A stretch of DNA of 63,437 bases from Tenacibaculum sp. (GCA_022448525.1 JAKVCX010000013.1:1-63437); one strand, 5' to 3'. Counted from the stretch's first letter, positions 7,063-15,095 are shown. Numbers and translations: made by a program. Notes: a model not told the origin generated them from the letters alone.

Positions 7063-7531
7063 CTGCTTTTACCGCTATTACATCAATTTCAATTTTCGCT
7101 CCTACGAGCAAACCGGCTGCAAATGTAGTTCTTGCAGGCTTATTATTTGGAAAATATTCACGGAAAATTTTATTAAATTCTGCAAAATCATCAGTTGTTG
7201 ATAAAATTACAGTACATTTTACAACATGTTCAAGGTCAGAACCATGCAATTCTAGTACATCTTTTATGTTTTCTAATGTTTGACGAGTTTCTTCAGTTAT
7301 ACCGCCTTCTGGTAATTTACCTGTAGTCGGATTAATACCAACTTGACCGGCTAGATATAAAGTATTACCAACTTCAACGCAATCAGAAAAAGGAGCATTT
7401 TTTTTACGTTCTAATTGAGAGGAATGATAAATTAAGTCTCTCTTTTCATTTTTTATTTTCTTTTGGTTAGTCGTTATACACGAGGATAAAATTAGGATTA
7501 CAACTAAACTTAGAATTTGAAATGATTTCAT
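7034..7531 (-). CDS. RidA/YjgF-family protein carrying a lipoprotein signal
   Basis: RidA proteins hydrolyse reactive 2-aminoacrylate and related enamines, normally in the cytosol. Residues ~40-160 give a complete RidA fold: the strand VGNTLYLAGQVG, the conserved ARTTFAAG Arg and the closing VGAKIEIDVIAVKAD. The front is unusual: MKSFQILSLVVILILSSC is a clean lipobox with lipidated Cys18, then a basic linker (TTNQKKIKNEKR). The enzyme should therefore be exported and membrane-anchored. It overlaps queE by 29 bp. A TAAATTTG box lies 24 bp upstream of the ATG. Specific substrate unknown; imine deaminase or a non-enzymatic homologue are both possible. Confidence 0.85.
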   Translation of the reverse strand: MKSFQILSLVVILILSSCITTNQKKIKNEKRDLIYHSSQLERKKNAPFSDCVEVGNTLYLAGQVGINPTTGKLPEGGITEETRQTLENIKDVLELHGSDLEHVVKCTVILSTTDDFAEFNKIFREYFPNNKPARTTFAAGLLVGAKIEIDVIAVKADGFKEARVN

Positions 7532-7554
7532 GAATTTTATTTATTGGTCTTCAA

Positions 7555-7562
7555 CAAATTTA
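7555..7562 (-). promoter_or_regulatory. -7 element for the ridA-like/queE unit
   Basis: TAAATTTG on the minus strand fits TAnnTTTG, 24 bp before the ATG. No good TTG is seen at -33. Confidence 0.4.
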
Positions 7563-7641
7563 ACGAAAACACATGTAAGCTACTTTAAAATTAATTTTGA
7601 AATGCTGATATTAATAGTATTTTTATCAAAAATAACATAAG

Positions 7642-9165
7642 ATGAGTCAGACGGAGGCGTTTTATAATTATATCACTGAAGGTTACAAGAGTAAAGGAGA
7701 TTTTATTACTCTCGGAGCGGGAATGTTAGGAGAGGAAACCGTAACAAATGCATTGGTAAATATTCCATTGAAGACATTAAATAGGCATGGTTTAATTGCT
7801 GGTGCTACCGGTACAGGAAAAACCAAAACTTTACAGGTTCTTGCAGAGAACATGTCAGAAAAGGGAATCCCGGTTTTACTAATGGACGTTAAAGGTGATT
7901 TAAGTGGATTAGGACAACCTAGTCCTGGACATCCGAAAATTGATGAACGTCATGAAAAAATAGGTGTTCCGTTTGATGCTAAAAAATTTCCAATTGAGAT
8001 TCTGTCAATTTCAGAACAAGACGGTGTTAGATTAAGAGCAACTGTTTCAGAATTTGGACCTGTTTTGTTGTCTAGAATTTTAGATTTAACTGAAACACAA
8101 TCAGGAATTGTAGCGATTATTTTTAAGTATTGTGATGATAATCATTTACCATTACTCGATTTAAAAGATTTTAAAAAGATGCTGCAATTCATCACAGCAG
8201 AAGGTAAAGAAGAAATTTCTGCTGAATATGGAAGAATTTCATCATCAAGTACGGGAGCAATTCTTAGGAAAATTGTTGAGTTAGAACAGCAAGGTGGTGA
8301 GTTGTTTTTCGGAGAAAAGTCTTTTGAAGTTGATGATTTAACTCGTGTTGATGAAAATGGGAGAGGAGTAATATCAGTATTACGATTAACGGATATTCAG
8401 GATAAACCTAAATTATTTTCAACATTTATGCTACAACTTTTAGCTGAGGTTTATGAAACTTTTCCGGAACAAGGAGACAGTGGAAGACCAGAGTTAATTA
8501 TTTTCATAGATGAAGCTCATTTAGTTTTCGATGAAGCATCAAAAGCACTTTTAAGTCAGATAGAAAGTATTGTAAAATTAATTCGTTCTAAAGGAATTGG
8601 ATTATACTTTGTTACACAAAACCCGAAAGATGTGCCAGAAGATGTTTTAGCACAATTAGGAATGAAGGTTCAACATGCATTACGTGCATTTACTGCCAAA
8701 GATAGAAAAGCGTTAAAATTAGCGGCAGAAAATTATCCAGATTCTGAATTTTACAATACTAGTGAAGTTCTTACAAAATTAGGGATTGGAGAAGCTTTTG
8801 TAACTGCTTTAAACGAAAAAGGAATTCCAACTCCTTTAGCAAGAACAATGCTAAGAGCTCCTATGAGTAGAATGGACATTCTTACAGAAAAAGAAATTCA
8901 AGAAGTACTGGATAATTCTAATCTAATTAAAAAATACAATAAGGAGATTGATAGAGAAAGTGCTTATGAATTATTAGGAGAAAAAATTGAACGAATCAAT
9001 AAGGAAAAGTCTGAGGAAGATAGAAGAAAAGAAGAGGAAAAAATCAGAAAAAAGAGAAGTTCAAGCTCTTCAAGAAGAAGTACTCGACAAAATCCTGTCG
9101 TAAAAGTTTTAACAAGTGCAACTTTCATCAGAGCTGTATTTGGTATTTTAAAGAAGGTATTATAA
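7642..9165 (+). CDS. HerA-like ATPase, DUF853 family
   Basis: 507 residues with a Walker A motif GATGTGKT at 54-61, a Walker B with DEAH (ELIIFIDEAHLVFDEA near 285) and an arginine-finger-like region further on (LIRSKGIGLYFVTQNP). This is the YjgR/DUF853 branch of the HerA/FtsK superfamily: hexameric ATPases resembling the translocase HerA but without the nuclease partner NurA nearby. The C-terminus is a highly charged Lys/Glu/Arg segment with a serine run (RSSSSSRRS) before a hydrophobic end, as seen in this family. The molecular role is not established. It is transcribed divergently from the RidA gene. Confidence 0.9.
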   Translation: MSQTEAFYNYITEGYKSKGDFITLGAGMLGEETVTNALVNIPLKTLNRHGLIAGATGTGKTKTLQVLAENMSEKGIPVLLMDVKGDLSGLGQPSPGHPKIDERHEKIGVPFDAKKFPIEILSISEQDGVRLRATVSEFGPVLLSRILDLTETQSGIVAIIFKYCDDNHLPLLDLKDFKKMLQFITAEGKEEISAEYGRISSSSTGAILRKIVELEQQGGELFFGEKSFEVDDLTRVDENGRGVISVLRLTDIQDKPKLFSTFMLQLLAEVYETFPEQGDSGRPELIIFIDEAHLVFDEASKALLSQIESIVKLIRSKGIGLYFVTQNPKDVPEDVLAQLGMKVQHALRAFTAKDRKALKLAAENYPDSEFYNTSEVLTKLGIGEAFVTALNEKGIPTPLARTMLRAPMSRMDILTEKEIQEVLDNSNLIKKYNKEIDRESAYELLGEKIERINKEKSEEDRRKEEEKIRKKRSSSSSRRSTRQNPVVKVLTSATFIRAVFGILKKVL

Positions 9166-9208
9166 ACTAAATAGTAAAAAGAAACGTTATATTTTGAAAT
9201 TAAACTAC

Positions 9209-9769
9209 ATGAAAAAATTAACTAAAATTGTATCAATACTTTGTATTTCATTCCTATTCATTCAATGTGGAAATGATAATTTTTCAGTTGCTAAAGGTAA
9301 AGTTGGAGAATTAACAACTAAAACTACAGTGCAAGAGTTGGATAAAATTTTTGCTAAAGATTCTTTAGTTAAAATATTAAGTGAAGGTGCAAAAGGAAAT
9401 AATTATTTCCAGGATGATGATGTTTATAAAGTGTATGAAAAAGGAGGTAAGTTATTACTGAAAATTGTACCTAAAGAACAATTAGATTCTAGTTCAGTTA
9501 TTAAAAGTGTTGAAATTTTTGATGAAAGATTTAAAACTGAAAATGGATTAAATATTAATTCAACATTCAACGAAATAAACGCAAATAATGCGATTAGTAA
9601 AATAGAACCATCTTTTTCTTCTGTTACAGTTTTTATTGATGATTTAAATGCGACTTTAGCAATCGATAAAGAAGGATTAGGGTTAAGTGATTTCAACATG
9701 AAAAAAGTCAGTATAGAACAAATACCTGATTTGGCTAAGATGAAATCCTTTACCATTTGGTTCAATTAA
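9209..9769 (+). CDS. Lipoprotein of unknown function
   Basis: 186 residues from the ATG at 9209, which gives a proper lipoprotein signal (MKKLTKIVSILCISFLFIQC); an in-frame TTG at 9194 would only add KLNY in front of it. The mature protein is mostly beta/alpha mixed, with VAKGKVGELTTKTTVQELDK near the N-terminus and a C-terminal FTIWFN. The layout (short N-terminal region with an ELTxKT-type stretch and a predicted global fold of ~150 residues) resembles uncharacterised DUF1131-like lipoproteins, but I cannot assign it. It follows the DUF853 ATPase by 43 bp and ends in a terminator, so the two may share a transcript. Confidence 0.75.
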   Translation: MKKLTKIVSILCISFLFIQCGNDNFSVAKGKVGELTTKTTVQELDKIFAKDSLVKILSEGAKGNNYFQDDDVYKVYEKGGKLLLKIVPKEQLDSSSVIKSVEIFDERFKTENGLNINSTFNEINANNAISKIEPSFSSVTVFIDDLNATLAIDKEGLGLSDFNMKKVSIEQIPDLAKMKSFTIWFN

Positions 9770-9775
9770 AAAAAT

Positions 9776-9800
9776 AAAATCCGCACTAGCGGATTTTTTT
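9776..9800 (+). terminator. Intrinsic terminator
   Basis: AAAATCCGC and GCGGATTTT pair around ACTA and are followed by a T-run. It ends the lipoprotein transcript before the cysteine synthase promoter. Confidence 0.9.
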
Positions 9801-9833
9801 ATGCGCCTAACTTAAAAGAAAATTCCAAACTTA

Positions 9834-9841
9834 TATATTTG
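9834..9841 (+). promoter_or_regulatory. -7 element of the cysteine synthase gene
   Basis: TATATTTG, 18 bp before the ATG at 9860, fits TAnnTTTG. The in-frame TTG at 9839 is part of this element and so is unlikely to be the start codon. Confidence 0.5.
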
Positions 9842-9859
9842 CACAACAAATCGAAGAAA

Positions 9860-10840
9860 ATGAATTACGCAAAGAATATTCTTGAAACTATTGGTAATAC
9901 ACCATTAGTGAAGGTAAATAAATTAGCAGAAGAGTTACCATGTTTAGTATTAGCTAAGTATGAAACTTTTAATCCAGGAAACTCCGTAAAAGATAGAATG
10001 GCGCTAAAAATGATTGAAGATGCTGAAGCAGATGGAAGATTAAAACCAGGAGGAACTATTATTGAAGGAACTTCAGGAAATACAGGAATGGGATTAGCTT
10101 TAGCTGCGATTGTTAAAGGTTACAAATGTGTATTTGTAATGGCAGATAAGCAGAGTAAAGAGAAAATAGATATTCTTAAAGCAGTAGGAGCAGAGGTTGT
10201 TGTTTGTCCTACAAATGTTGAGCCAGATGATCCTAGAAGTTATTATTCTGTATCTAAAAGATTAGCAGAAGAAACAGAAAATGCTTGGTATGTAAATCAA
10301 TATGATAACCCAAGTAATGCAAAAGGGCATTATGAAAGTACAGGTCCAGAAATTTGGGAACAAACAGAAGGTAAAATCACTCATTTTGTTGTTGGAGTAG
10401 GAACTGGAGGAACAATTTCAGGCGTTGGAAAGTATTTAAAAGAAAAGAATCCAAATGTAAAAGTTTGGGGGATTGATACTTATGGTTCTGTTTTTAAAAA
10501 ATATCACGAAACTGGAATTTTTGATGAGAATGAAATATATCCATATGTAACTGAAGGAATTGGTGAAGATATTTTACCAAAGAATGTTGACTTTAGTATT
10601 ATTGATGGATTTACAAAAGTGACAGATAAGGACGCTGCTGTTTATACTCAATTGCTAGCAAAGAAAGAAGGAATGTTTCTTGGTAATTCTGCTGGTGCTG
10701 CAATGAAAGGATTATTACAGTTAAAAGAACATTTTAATGAAGACGATGTTGTTGTTGTATTATTCCACGATCACGGAAGTCGTTATGTTGGAAAAATGTT
10801 CAACGATGATTGGATGAAAAAAATGGGTTATTTAGAATAG
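9860..10840 (+). CDS. PLP-dependent cysteine synthase / cystathionine beta-synthase family
   Basis: 326 residues of a fold-type II PLP enzyme. Lys44 in GNSVKDRMA is the PLP lysine; TSGNTG (71-76) and GTGGTISG (mid-protein) grip the cofactor phosphate. The C-terminal FHDHGSRYVGKMFNDDWM is typical of the Bacteroidota branch that lies between O-acetylserine sulfhydrylase and the catalytic core of cystathionine beta-synthase. The expected reaction is beta-replacement on O-acetylserine or serine, giving cysteine or cystathionine in the cytosol; sequence alone does not separate the two. No CBS-pair regulatory domain is present. The small membrane protein gene follows 10 bp later. Confidence 0.9.
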   Translation: MNYAKNILETIGNTPLVKVNKLAEELPCLVLAKYETFNPGNSVKDRMALKMIEDAEADGRLKPGGTIIEGTSGNTGMGLALAAIVKGYKCVFVMADKQSKEKIDILKAVGAEVVVCPTNVEPDDPRSYYSVSKRLAEETENAWYVNQYDNPSNAKGHYESTGPEIWEQTEGKITHFVVGVGTGGTISGVGKYLKEKNPNVKVWGIDTYGSVFKKYHETGIFDENEIYPYVTEGIGEDILPKNVDFSIIDGFTKVTDKDAAVYTQLLAKKEGMFLGNSAGAAMKGLLQLKEHFNEDDVVVVLFHDHGSRYVGKMFNDDWMKKMGYLE

Positions 10841-10850
10841 ACCGGAATCC

Positions 10851-11078
10851 ATGTTTCAATTGTTTTGTGGAAGTCCAGAGGGTTTATTGGGTTTACTTTT
10901 TGTATTGTTCATATTCGCTTTTCCAGTTGTTATAATGGTGATAATAGCGAATATAATATTAAAGACAACAGAATTCTATAAAAAGCAAATAACCAACAGT
11001 TTTAGAAAAGTTTTATATTTTACTTTTTTAATTTTCATTGCACTTCTAATATGTGTAATTTTTACAATCGGACTTTAA
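10851..11078 (+). CDS. Small membrane protein, unknown
   Basis: 75 residues with two clear membrane helices: LLGLLFVLFIFAFPVVIMVI and VLYFTFLIFIALLICVIFT, joined by a short polar loop with TTEFYKKQITNS. It begins 10 bp after the cysteine synthase stop, so it is probably co-transcribed, and is followed by a terminator. No recognisable domain. Confidence 0.6.
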   Translation: MFQLFCGSPEGLLGLLFVLFIFAFPVVIMVIIANIILKTTEFYKKQITNSFRKVLYFTFLIFIALLICVIFTIGL

Positions 11079-11105
11079 ATTGAAAATAAGAAATAGTACA
11101 AAATC

Positions 11106-11133
11106 AAAAAGCCACCTCATTGAGGTGGCTTTT
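11106..11133 (+). terminator. Strong terminator after the small membrane protein gene
   Basis: AAAAGCCACCT and AGGTGGCTTTT form a stem of at least ten pairs around a five-base loop, followed by TTT. It can act on both strands. Confidence 0.85.
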
Positions 11134-11313
11134 CGTTAATCAACTAATTCAAATAATTTACACAATGAAAACAATTATTATTGTTAACAATTGTATGTTT
11201 TCAATTTACGTGCCAAAATTAGTAATAAAAGCAATGTAAATTGATTTTTATTTGATAATTTACACTTTTTTAACTTTTGAAAGCGTCTTTGTTAAGAAAT
11301 TAATAATAGAATG

Positions 11314-12213
11314 TTAGCTAGCATGTTTGTGCGCTTTGTAAGAAGATCGTACTAAAGCACCACTTTCCACATACATGAATCCCATTTCTTTACCAAGAGT
11401 TTCATACTTTTTAAATTGTTCTGGTGTAATAAATTCTTTTACTGGTAAATGTTTTTTAGTAGGTTGTAAATATTGACCAATGGTAATAATATCTAAACCA
11501 ACATTTCTCAGGTCTTTCATTGTTTGAATAACTTCTTCTTCAGTTTCACCTAAACCAAGCATAATTCCCGATTTAGTTCTCATCCCATTTTCTTTTAAGT
11601 ATTGTAAAACACCTAAACTTCTATCATATTTTGCTTGAATTCGCACTTCTCGAGTTAGTCTTCTAACAGTTTCCATGTTGTGTGAAACCACCTCTGGATG
11701 CACTTCTATAATTCTATCAATAAGTTTTGTGTTTCCTTGAAAATCTGGAATTAGAGTTTCTAAAGTAGTATTAGGGTTTGCTCTACGTATAGCTTCTACT
11801 GTTTCTGCCCAGATAATAGAACCACCATCTTTAAGGTCATCTCTATCTACTGAAGTAATTACAGCATGCTTAATTTTCATAATTTTAATTGAACGAGCAA
11901 CCTTTTCAGGTTCATCCCATTCAACGGTTTCTGGTCTTCCAGTTTTTACACCGCAAAATCCACATGAGCGTGTACAAATATTACCTAAAATCATGAACGT
12001 AGCAGTACCCTCTCCCCAACATTCTCCCATGTTAGGACAACTACCACTCGTACAAATTGTATTTAACTTATACTTGTCTACTAAACCTCGAAGTTCTGTA
12101 TATTTTTTACCAACAGGTAACTTTACGCGTAGCCACTTAGGTTTTTTAACTCTTTCAGTGCTTGCGTCTTTTATAATTTTAGTTTCTGTAGGGATTAGAA
12201 TCTTTTCTGACAT
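11314..12213 (-). CDS. lipA: Lipoyl synthase, radical SAM
   Basis: LipA inserts two sulfur atoms into octanoyl groups on E2 and H proteins. The 299-residue sequence carries both clusters: the auxiliary cluster CX4CX5C at Cys54, Cys59 and Cys65 ([12 protein letters not shown]) and the radical SAM CX3CX2C at Cys80, Cys84 and Cys87 (CTRSCGFC), plus the C-terminal RSSY motif ([11 protein letters not shown]). The length is normal. The ATG (12213-12211) is buried in one arm of a perfect 18-bp hairpin with the upstream gene's stop only 7 bp from the other arm, so its translation could be controlled by that structure. Confidence 0.96.
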   Translation of the reverse strand: MSEKILIPTETKIIKDASTERVKKPKWLRVKLPVGKKYTELRGLVDKYKLNTICTSGSCPNMGECWGEGTATFMILGNICTRSCGFCGVKTGRPETVEWDEPEKVARSIKIMKIKHAVITSVDRDDLKDGGSIIWAETVEAIRRANPNTTLETLIPDFQGNTKLIDRIIEVHPEVVSHNMETVRRLTREVRIQAKYDRSLGVLQYLKENGMRTKSGIMLGLGETEEEVIQTMKDLRNVGLDIITIGQYLQPTKKHLPVKEFITPEQFKKYETLGKEMGFMYVESGALVRSSYKAHKHAS

Positions 12214-12251
12214 TCTTCGTAAATTTGGAAATACAAATTTACGAAGAATGT
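12210..12251 (-). promoter_or_regulatory. Perfect 18-bp hairpin enclosing the lipA start codon
   Basis: Arms 12210-12227 (ACATTCTTCGTAAATTTG) and 12234-12251 are exact reverse complements around a 6-nt loop. In the lipA message the start codon sits in the 3' arm, fully paired, 1 base from the stem base. There is no T-run on the minus strand, so it is not a classical terminator there; on the plus strand TTTTATTTT follows, but no gene reads into it. Confidence 0.6.
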
Positions 12252-12257
12252 TTTATT

Positions 12258-12713
12258 TTATTGCATGATTCCTAATTCTGTAGCTTTATCAATTGCAAGT
12301 TGTAATATAGCGTCATCAGTTTTAATAGTTCCTACGACTCTTCCAATTTTTTCAAGATCTTCTTTATTGGCACTCCAAAATGTAACTCCTGTAACTTCAA
12401 CTTTCATTTCTACTTCGTCAATTAAGTTATTGTCGCATAGTTTAAAAGCTCCATAAATGATTCCTAACCAAGAAGGTCCACCACCGTGATATCCACTAGC
12501 TTGTAAATCTTTAGCTAATGAATCTTCTTGATAAACATCATGATAATCATATCTGAATTTTCCAGCTTCTTGTTGAAGTTTTCCTTGAAACTTAACTGAT
12601 GTGTCTGTAATAGCTGTTTGAATTTTCTCAACTTGAGAGAACGAATTTTGGAAAGAAAAGAGTGTAAGAGATAATACACATACTAACTTTAAGAAAAATC
12701 TTTGTGTTTGCAT
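12258..12713 (-). CDS. Secreted protein of unknown function
   Basis: 151 residues from the ATG at 12713, which gives the signal peptide MQTQRFFLKLVCVLSLTLFS with cleavage near SFSQ; an upstream in-frame TTG would disturb it. The mature protein has QQEAGKFRYDYHDVYQEDSL, then GYHGGGPSWLGIIYGAFKLC and a final part VGTIKTDDAILQLAIDKATE that looks like alpha/beta. One Cys pair is possible. I do not recognise the family. It is upstream of lipA on the same strand with 44 bp between, and shares the 18-bp hairpin as its 3' end. Confidence 0.7.
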   Translation of the reverse strand: MQTQRFFLKLVCVLSLTLFSFQNSFSQVEKIQTAITDTSVKFQGKLQQEAGKFRYDYHDVYQEDSLAKDLQASGYHGGGPSWLGIIYGAFKLCDNNLIDEVEMKVEVTGVTFWSANKEDLEKIGRVVGTIKTDDAILQLAIDKATELGIMQ

Positions 12714-12846
12714 TAGTAATATTGGGATTTTATTATACTCTGTGGTTTGTACCAAAAAGCGTGCTAATTTAATTTTTTTTCTTCTTTTTTTTACTTTTTT
12801 TTCAATAATATTTGTTAAAGCTTTGGTTGATAGGTTTTTGTACTTC

Positions 12847-14061
12847 TTAAATGGTTAAGTACCAGATGTTAAAACCAATTAAAAAAAGTATTCCAGCAAG
12901 GCTTAAGTATTTCATTATTGGTTTAGGATGATGTTCTTCAGGAGTGAATTTACTGGTTATTAATTTGTAGTTTAATATCGCGTAAATAGGAGCTGTTAAA
13001 AATGAAAATATGGTAGCAACTTTAACGAGCATTAACATACTGCTCAGTAAAAGGAATAAAATAATTAAAGTACCTGCTATTAATATCAAACTCCAAAACC
13101 AGTAGTTTAATTTTTTAGTTTCAAATAATAATTCAGATGCTTTCTCCATTGCTCTCGGAGAAGCATCAAGTGTTGTTATTGTTGTGCTAAACATTGTTGT
13201 AAATGCAGCGATTGCTATTACAGGTTTTGCAAAGTCTCCTAAATTTTCTGTATATAAATTGATTAATTGAATTGCAAATTGACCTCCGCTAGAAGCAAAT
13301 TTTTCATCTGTAGAAAACATCACTGTTGCTCCAAGTATAATAAAGCATAAACCTAAAAACATGGTCCCAAAGTAACCTACGTTGAAATCGAAAATAGATT
13401 TTTTGACACTTACTTTTTCTGTAGTATTTTTTTGTTTTTCAATAGACCATAATGAATGCCAAATGGAAATATCTAGTGGAGCTGGCATCCAACCTAAAAA
13501 TGCTATTAGAAAACTTATTCCAATGGCTTCTTTGGGTAAAATTTGTACAAAAGATAAAGTTACTTCATTCTTACCAATAGCAATTGAAACAGCGATGATT
13601 GTGCTAATGGTTAGAAAAAGGATTATGTATTTCATCAATTTATCAAGAAACTGATATTTTCCTAAGGATAAAATCATAAAACTTATGAATAATAGAATCG
13701 TTGACCAATAAACTAAATTGTTTGTTATACCGAATAGTTGAGTCGCTAAACTTGCTGTTACAATAGTTACCGCGGCTTGGATAGTAAACATCGTAGCTAA
13801 GTTTACAATAAAATATAGCGCTAAGTATCCTTTTCCAAGTTTTTTATAGCCATCAAGCAAAGTTTCTCCTGTTGCAGCGGCATATTTTGGTCCGAATTTA
13901 AAGAAAGGGTATTTGAAAAAATGAACTAAAAATAAGGCCCAAATCAAACCTAATCCATATTCTGCACCAGCTCTAGTTGATTGAACTAAATGAGAAACTC
14001 CAATTGCAGCTCCAGCAAATAATAATCCGGGACCTAAAGTGCTAAAAATATTTTTTTTCAT
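12847..14061 (-). CDS. Nramp-like divalent metal transporter lacking the canonical DPGN motif
   Basis: 404 residues with about eleven membrane helices and the Nramp (COG1914) layout. In canonical Nramp the first helix carries DPGN and helix 6 carries an MPH-type motif, which bind Mn/Fe. Here helix 1 reads LLFAGAAIGVSHLVQSTRAG and helix 6 reads FLGWMPAPLDISIWHSLW, so the DPGN is missing while the Met-Pro is kept. That places it in a divergent branch, possibly with different ion choice (Nramp-related Mg carriers also lack DPGN). The start ATG overlaps the sigma factor stop by 4 bp, so both are translationally coupled. Confidence 0.85.
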   Translation of the reverse strand: MKKNIFSTLGPGLLFAGAAIGVSHLVQSTRAGAEYGLGLIWALFLVHFFKYPFFKFGPKYAAATGETLLDGYKKLGKGYLALYFIVNLATMFTIQAAVTIVTASLATQLFGITNNLVYWSTILLFISFMILSLGKYQFLDKLMKYIILFLTISTIIAVSIAIGKNEVTLSFVQILPKEAIGISFLIAFLGWMPAPLDISIWHSLWSIEKQKNTTEKVSVKKSIFDFNVGYFGTMFLGLCFIILGATVMFSTDEKFASSGGQFAIQLINLYTENLGDFAKPVIAIAAFTTMFSTTITTLDASPRAMEKASELLFETKKLNYWFWSLILIAGTLIILFLLLSSMLMLVKVATIFSFLTAPIYAILNYKLITSKFTPEEHHPKPIMKYLSLAGILFLIGFNIWYLTI

Positions 14062-14564
14062 GATTTGTTTTTCTCAATAATCTCAGCGAGTAGTTTTTTG
14101 GCTCTTAATAATTTAACTTTAATATTATTCATTGGTTCATTAAGTTGTTCAGATATTTCCTTATAACTTAATTCTTGAAAGAACCTTAAGTTAATTACTT
14201 CCTGATATTTTGGTTTTAATTGTTTAATATCTCGAAGCAATTTAGCTAAATTTTGTTCAGTAATGATTTCATCTTCTGGTGAAGGTGAATCGTCAATTAC
14301 TTTATGAGCCTCTTCATCAACTTTCGAGGATTTGAGAATGAATGAAGGTTTCTTTTTTCTAAGTATATCTTGATGTATATTCTTAGAAATTGCAATTAGC
14401 CATGTGCTAAATTGATAGTCTTCATTAAATGTATGGAGTTTATTAAAGGCTTTTGCAAATGTTTGAATAGTGATGTCTTCAGCATCATTTTCATTCGCAA
14501 CTTTTTTGAGTTGGTAACCGTATACAATGGACCAATAGGCGTCTAAAAGAAAGTTGAAAGACAT
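14058..14564 (-). CDS. ECF-type sigma-70 factor, with in-frame conserved residues upstream of its only ATG
   Basis: 168 residues from the ATG at 14564. Region 2 is seen in VYGYQLKKVANENDAEDITI and QFSTWLIAISKNIHQDILRK, region 4 in KPKYQEVINLRFFQELSYKE with the HTH SYKEISEQLNEPMNNIKVKL. The frame is open for 21 more codons upstream, and their product KDETLQHIKKAKEGNQ reads as normal sigma region 2.1, but contains no ATG, GTG or TTG, only ATC, ATA and ATT codons. So the true start is probably a rare AUC/AUA/AUU, just after the stop of the 67-aa gene in the same frame. No anti-sigma gene is adjacent. It overlaps the Nramp-like gene by 4 bp. Confidence 0.88.
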   Translation of the reverse strand: MSFNFLLDAYWSIVYGYQLKKVANENDAEDITIQTFAKAFNKLHTFNEDYQFSTWLIAISKNIHQDILRKKKPSFILKSSKVDEEAHKVIDDSPSPEDEIITEQNLAKLLRDIKQLKPKYQEVINLRFFQELSYKEISEQLNEPMNNIKVKLLRAKKLLAEIIEKNKS

Positions 14565-14627
14565 TTGATTACCTTCTTTAGCCTTTTTAATATGTTGTAA
14601 AGTTTCGTCTTTTATTTGGATGATTTT

Positions 14628-14831
14628 TTATTTATGTTGAGGTTCTGAACATGTATCAAATTGATCTGGAGTTTTACCACAAAATCCACATGCTTCACCT
14701 GATTTATTTAACATTGGATTTTGACTTGCACATGTACCTGCAAATTCTCCATCTTTTTTAGCCCAAATCTTGATTGCTATTCCTGCAACTGCTAAAGCTA
14801 ATAATCCTACTGTTAATAAAACTAATTTCAT
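14628..14831 (-). CDS. Small Cys-rich membrane-anchored or secreted protein
   Basis: 67 residues. One N-terminal hydrophobic helix (LVLLTVGLLALAVAGIAIKI) is followed by a short hydrophilic domain with five cysteines: GTCASQNP, then EACGFCGKTPDQFDTCSE. The CxxC pair and outer cysteines suggest a metal site or redox switch. Proteins of this type are widespread in Flavobacteriaceae but uncharacterised. It is the first gene of the unit with the ECF sigma factor and Nramp-like transporter; its TAA is directly in frame with the sigma coding sequence, 21 codons before the sigma ATG. A sensor role for the sigma factor is inference. Confidence 0.75.
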   Translation of the reverse strand: MKLVLLTVGLLALAVAGIAIKIWAKKDGEFAGTCASQNPMLNKSGEACGFCGKTPDQFDTCSEPQHK

Positions 14832-14939
14832 GAATAAAATATTTATGGTACAAAGATAATGAAACTAATTTTTTTAAATGTGTGACTTTTTAAATATTCA
14901 TGTGTCATAAGTATGTAACTAAACCATAAAAAGTATAAA

Positions 14940-15068
14940 ATGAAAATATTAATTGCATTCTTTCGCACAGTTCAAAAATTGATTGGTTTTACCACTACTG
15001 AATACGACAGAAATTTATCTCCAATATATATAAAAGTAAAAGCTAAAAGGAATAATAACTTCAATTAG
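14940..15068 (+). CDS. Candidate 42-aa basic protein
   Basis: ATG at 14940 opens a 42-residue frame beginning MKILIAFFRTVQKLIGFTTT and ending KVKAKRNNNFN. An amphipathic hydrophobic N-terminus and strongly basic C-terminus are compatible with a membrane-associated micro-protein. A hairpin with T-run lies 30 bp past the stop. No clear TAnnTTTG box is found upstream and I recognise no family, so confidence is low. Confidence 0.35.
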   Translation: MKILIAFFRTVQKLIGFTTTEYDRNLSPIYIKVKAKRNNNFN

Positions 15069-15095
15069 TAAAATATAATAATCCCTAATAGACCG

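Noticed and set aside
11162..11236. Short plus-strand frame MKTIIIVNNCMF... that resembles an Ile leader peptide
   Set aside because: No plus-strand biosynthetic gene or second terminator follows; the next genes are on the minus strand, so there is nothing to attenuate.
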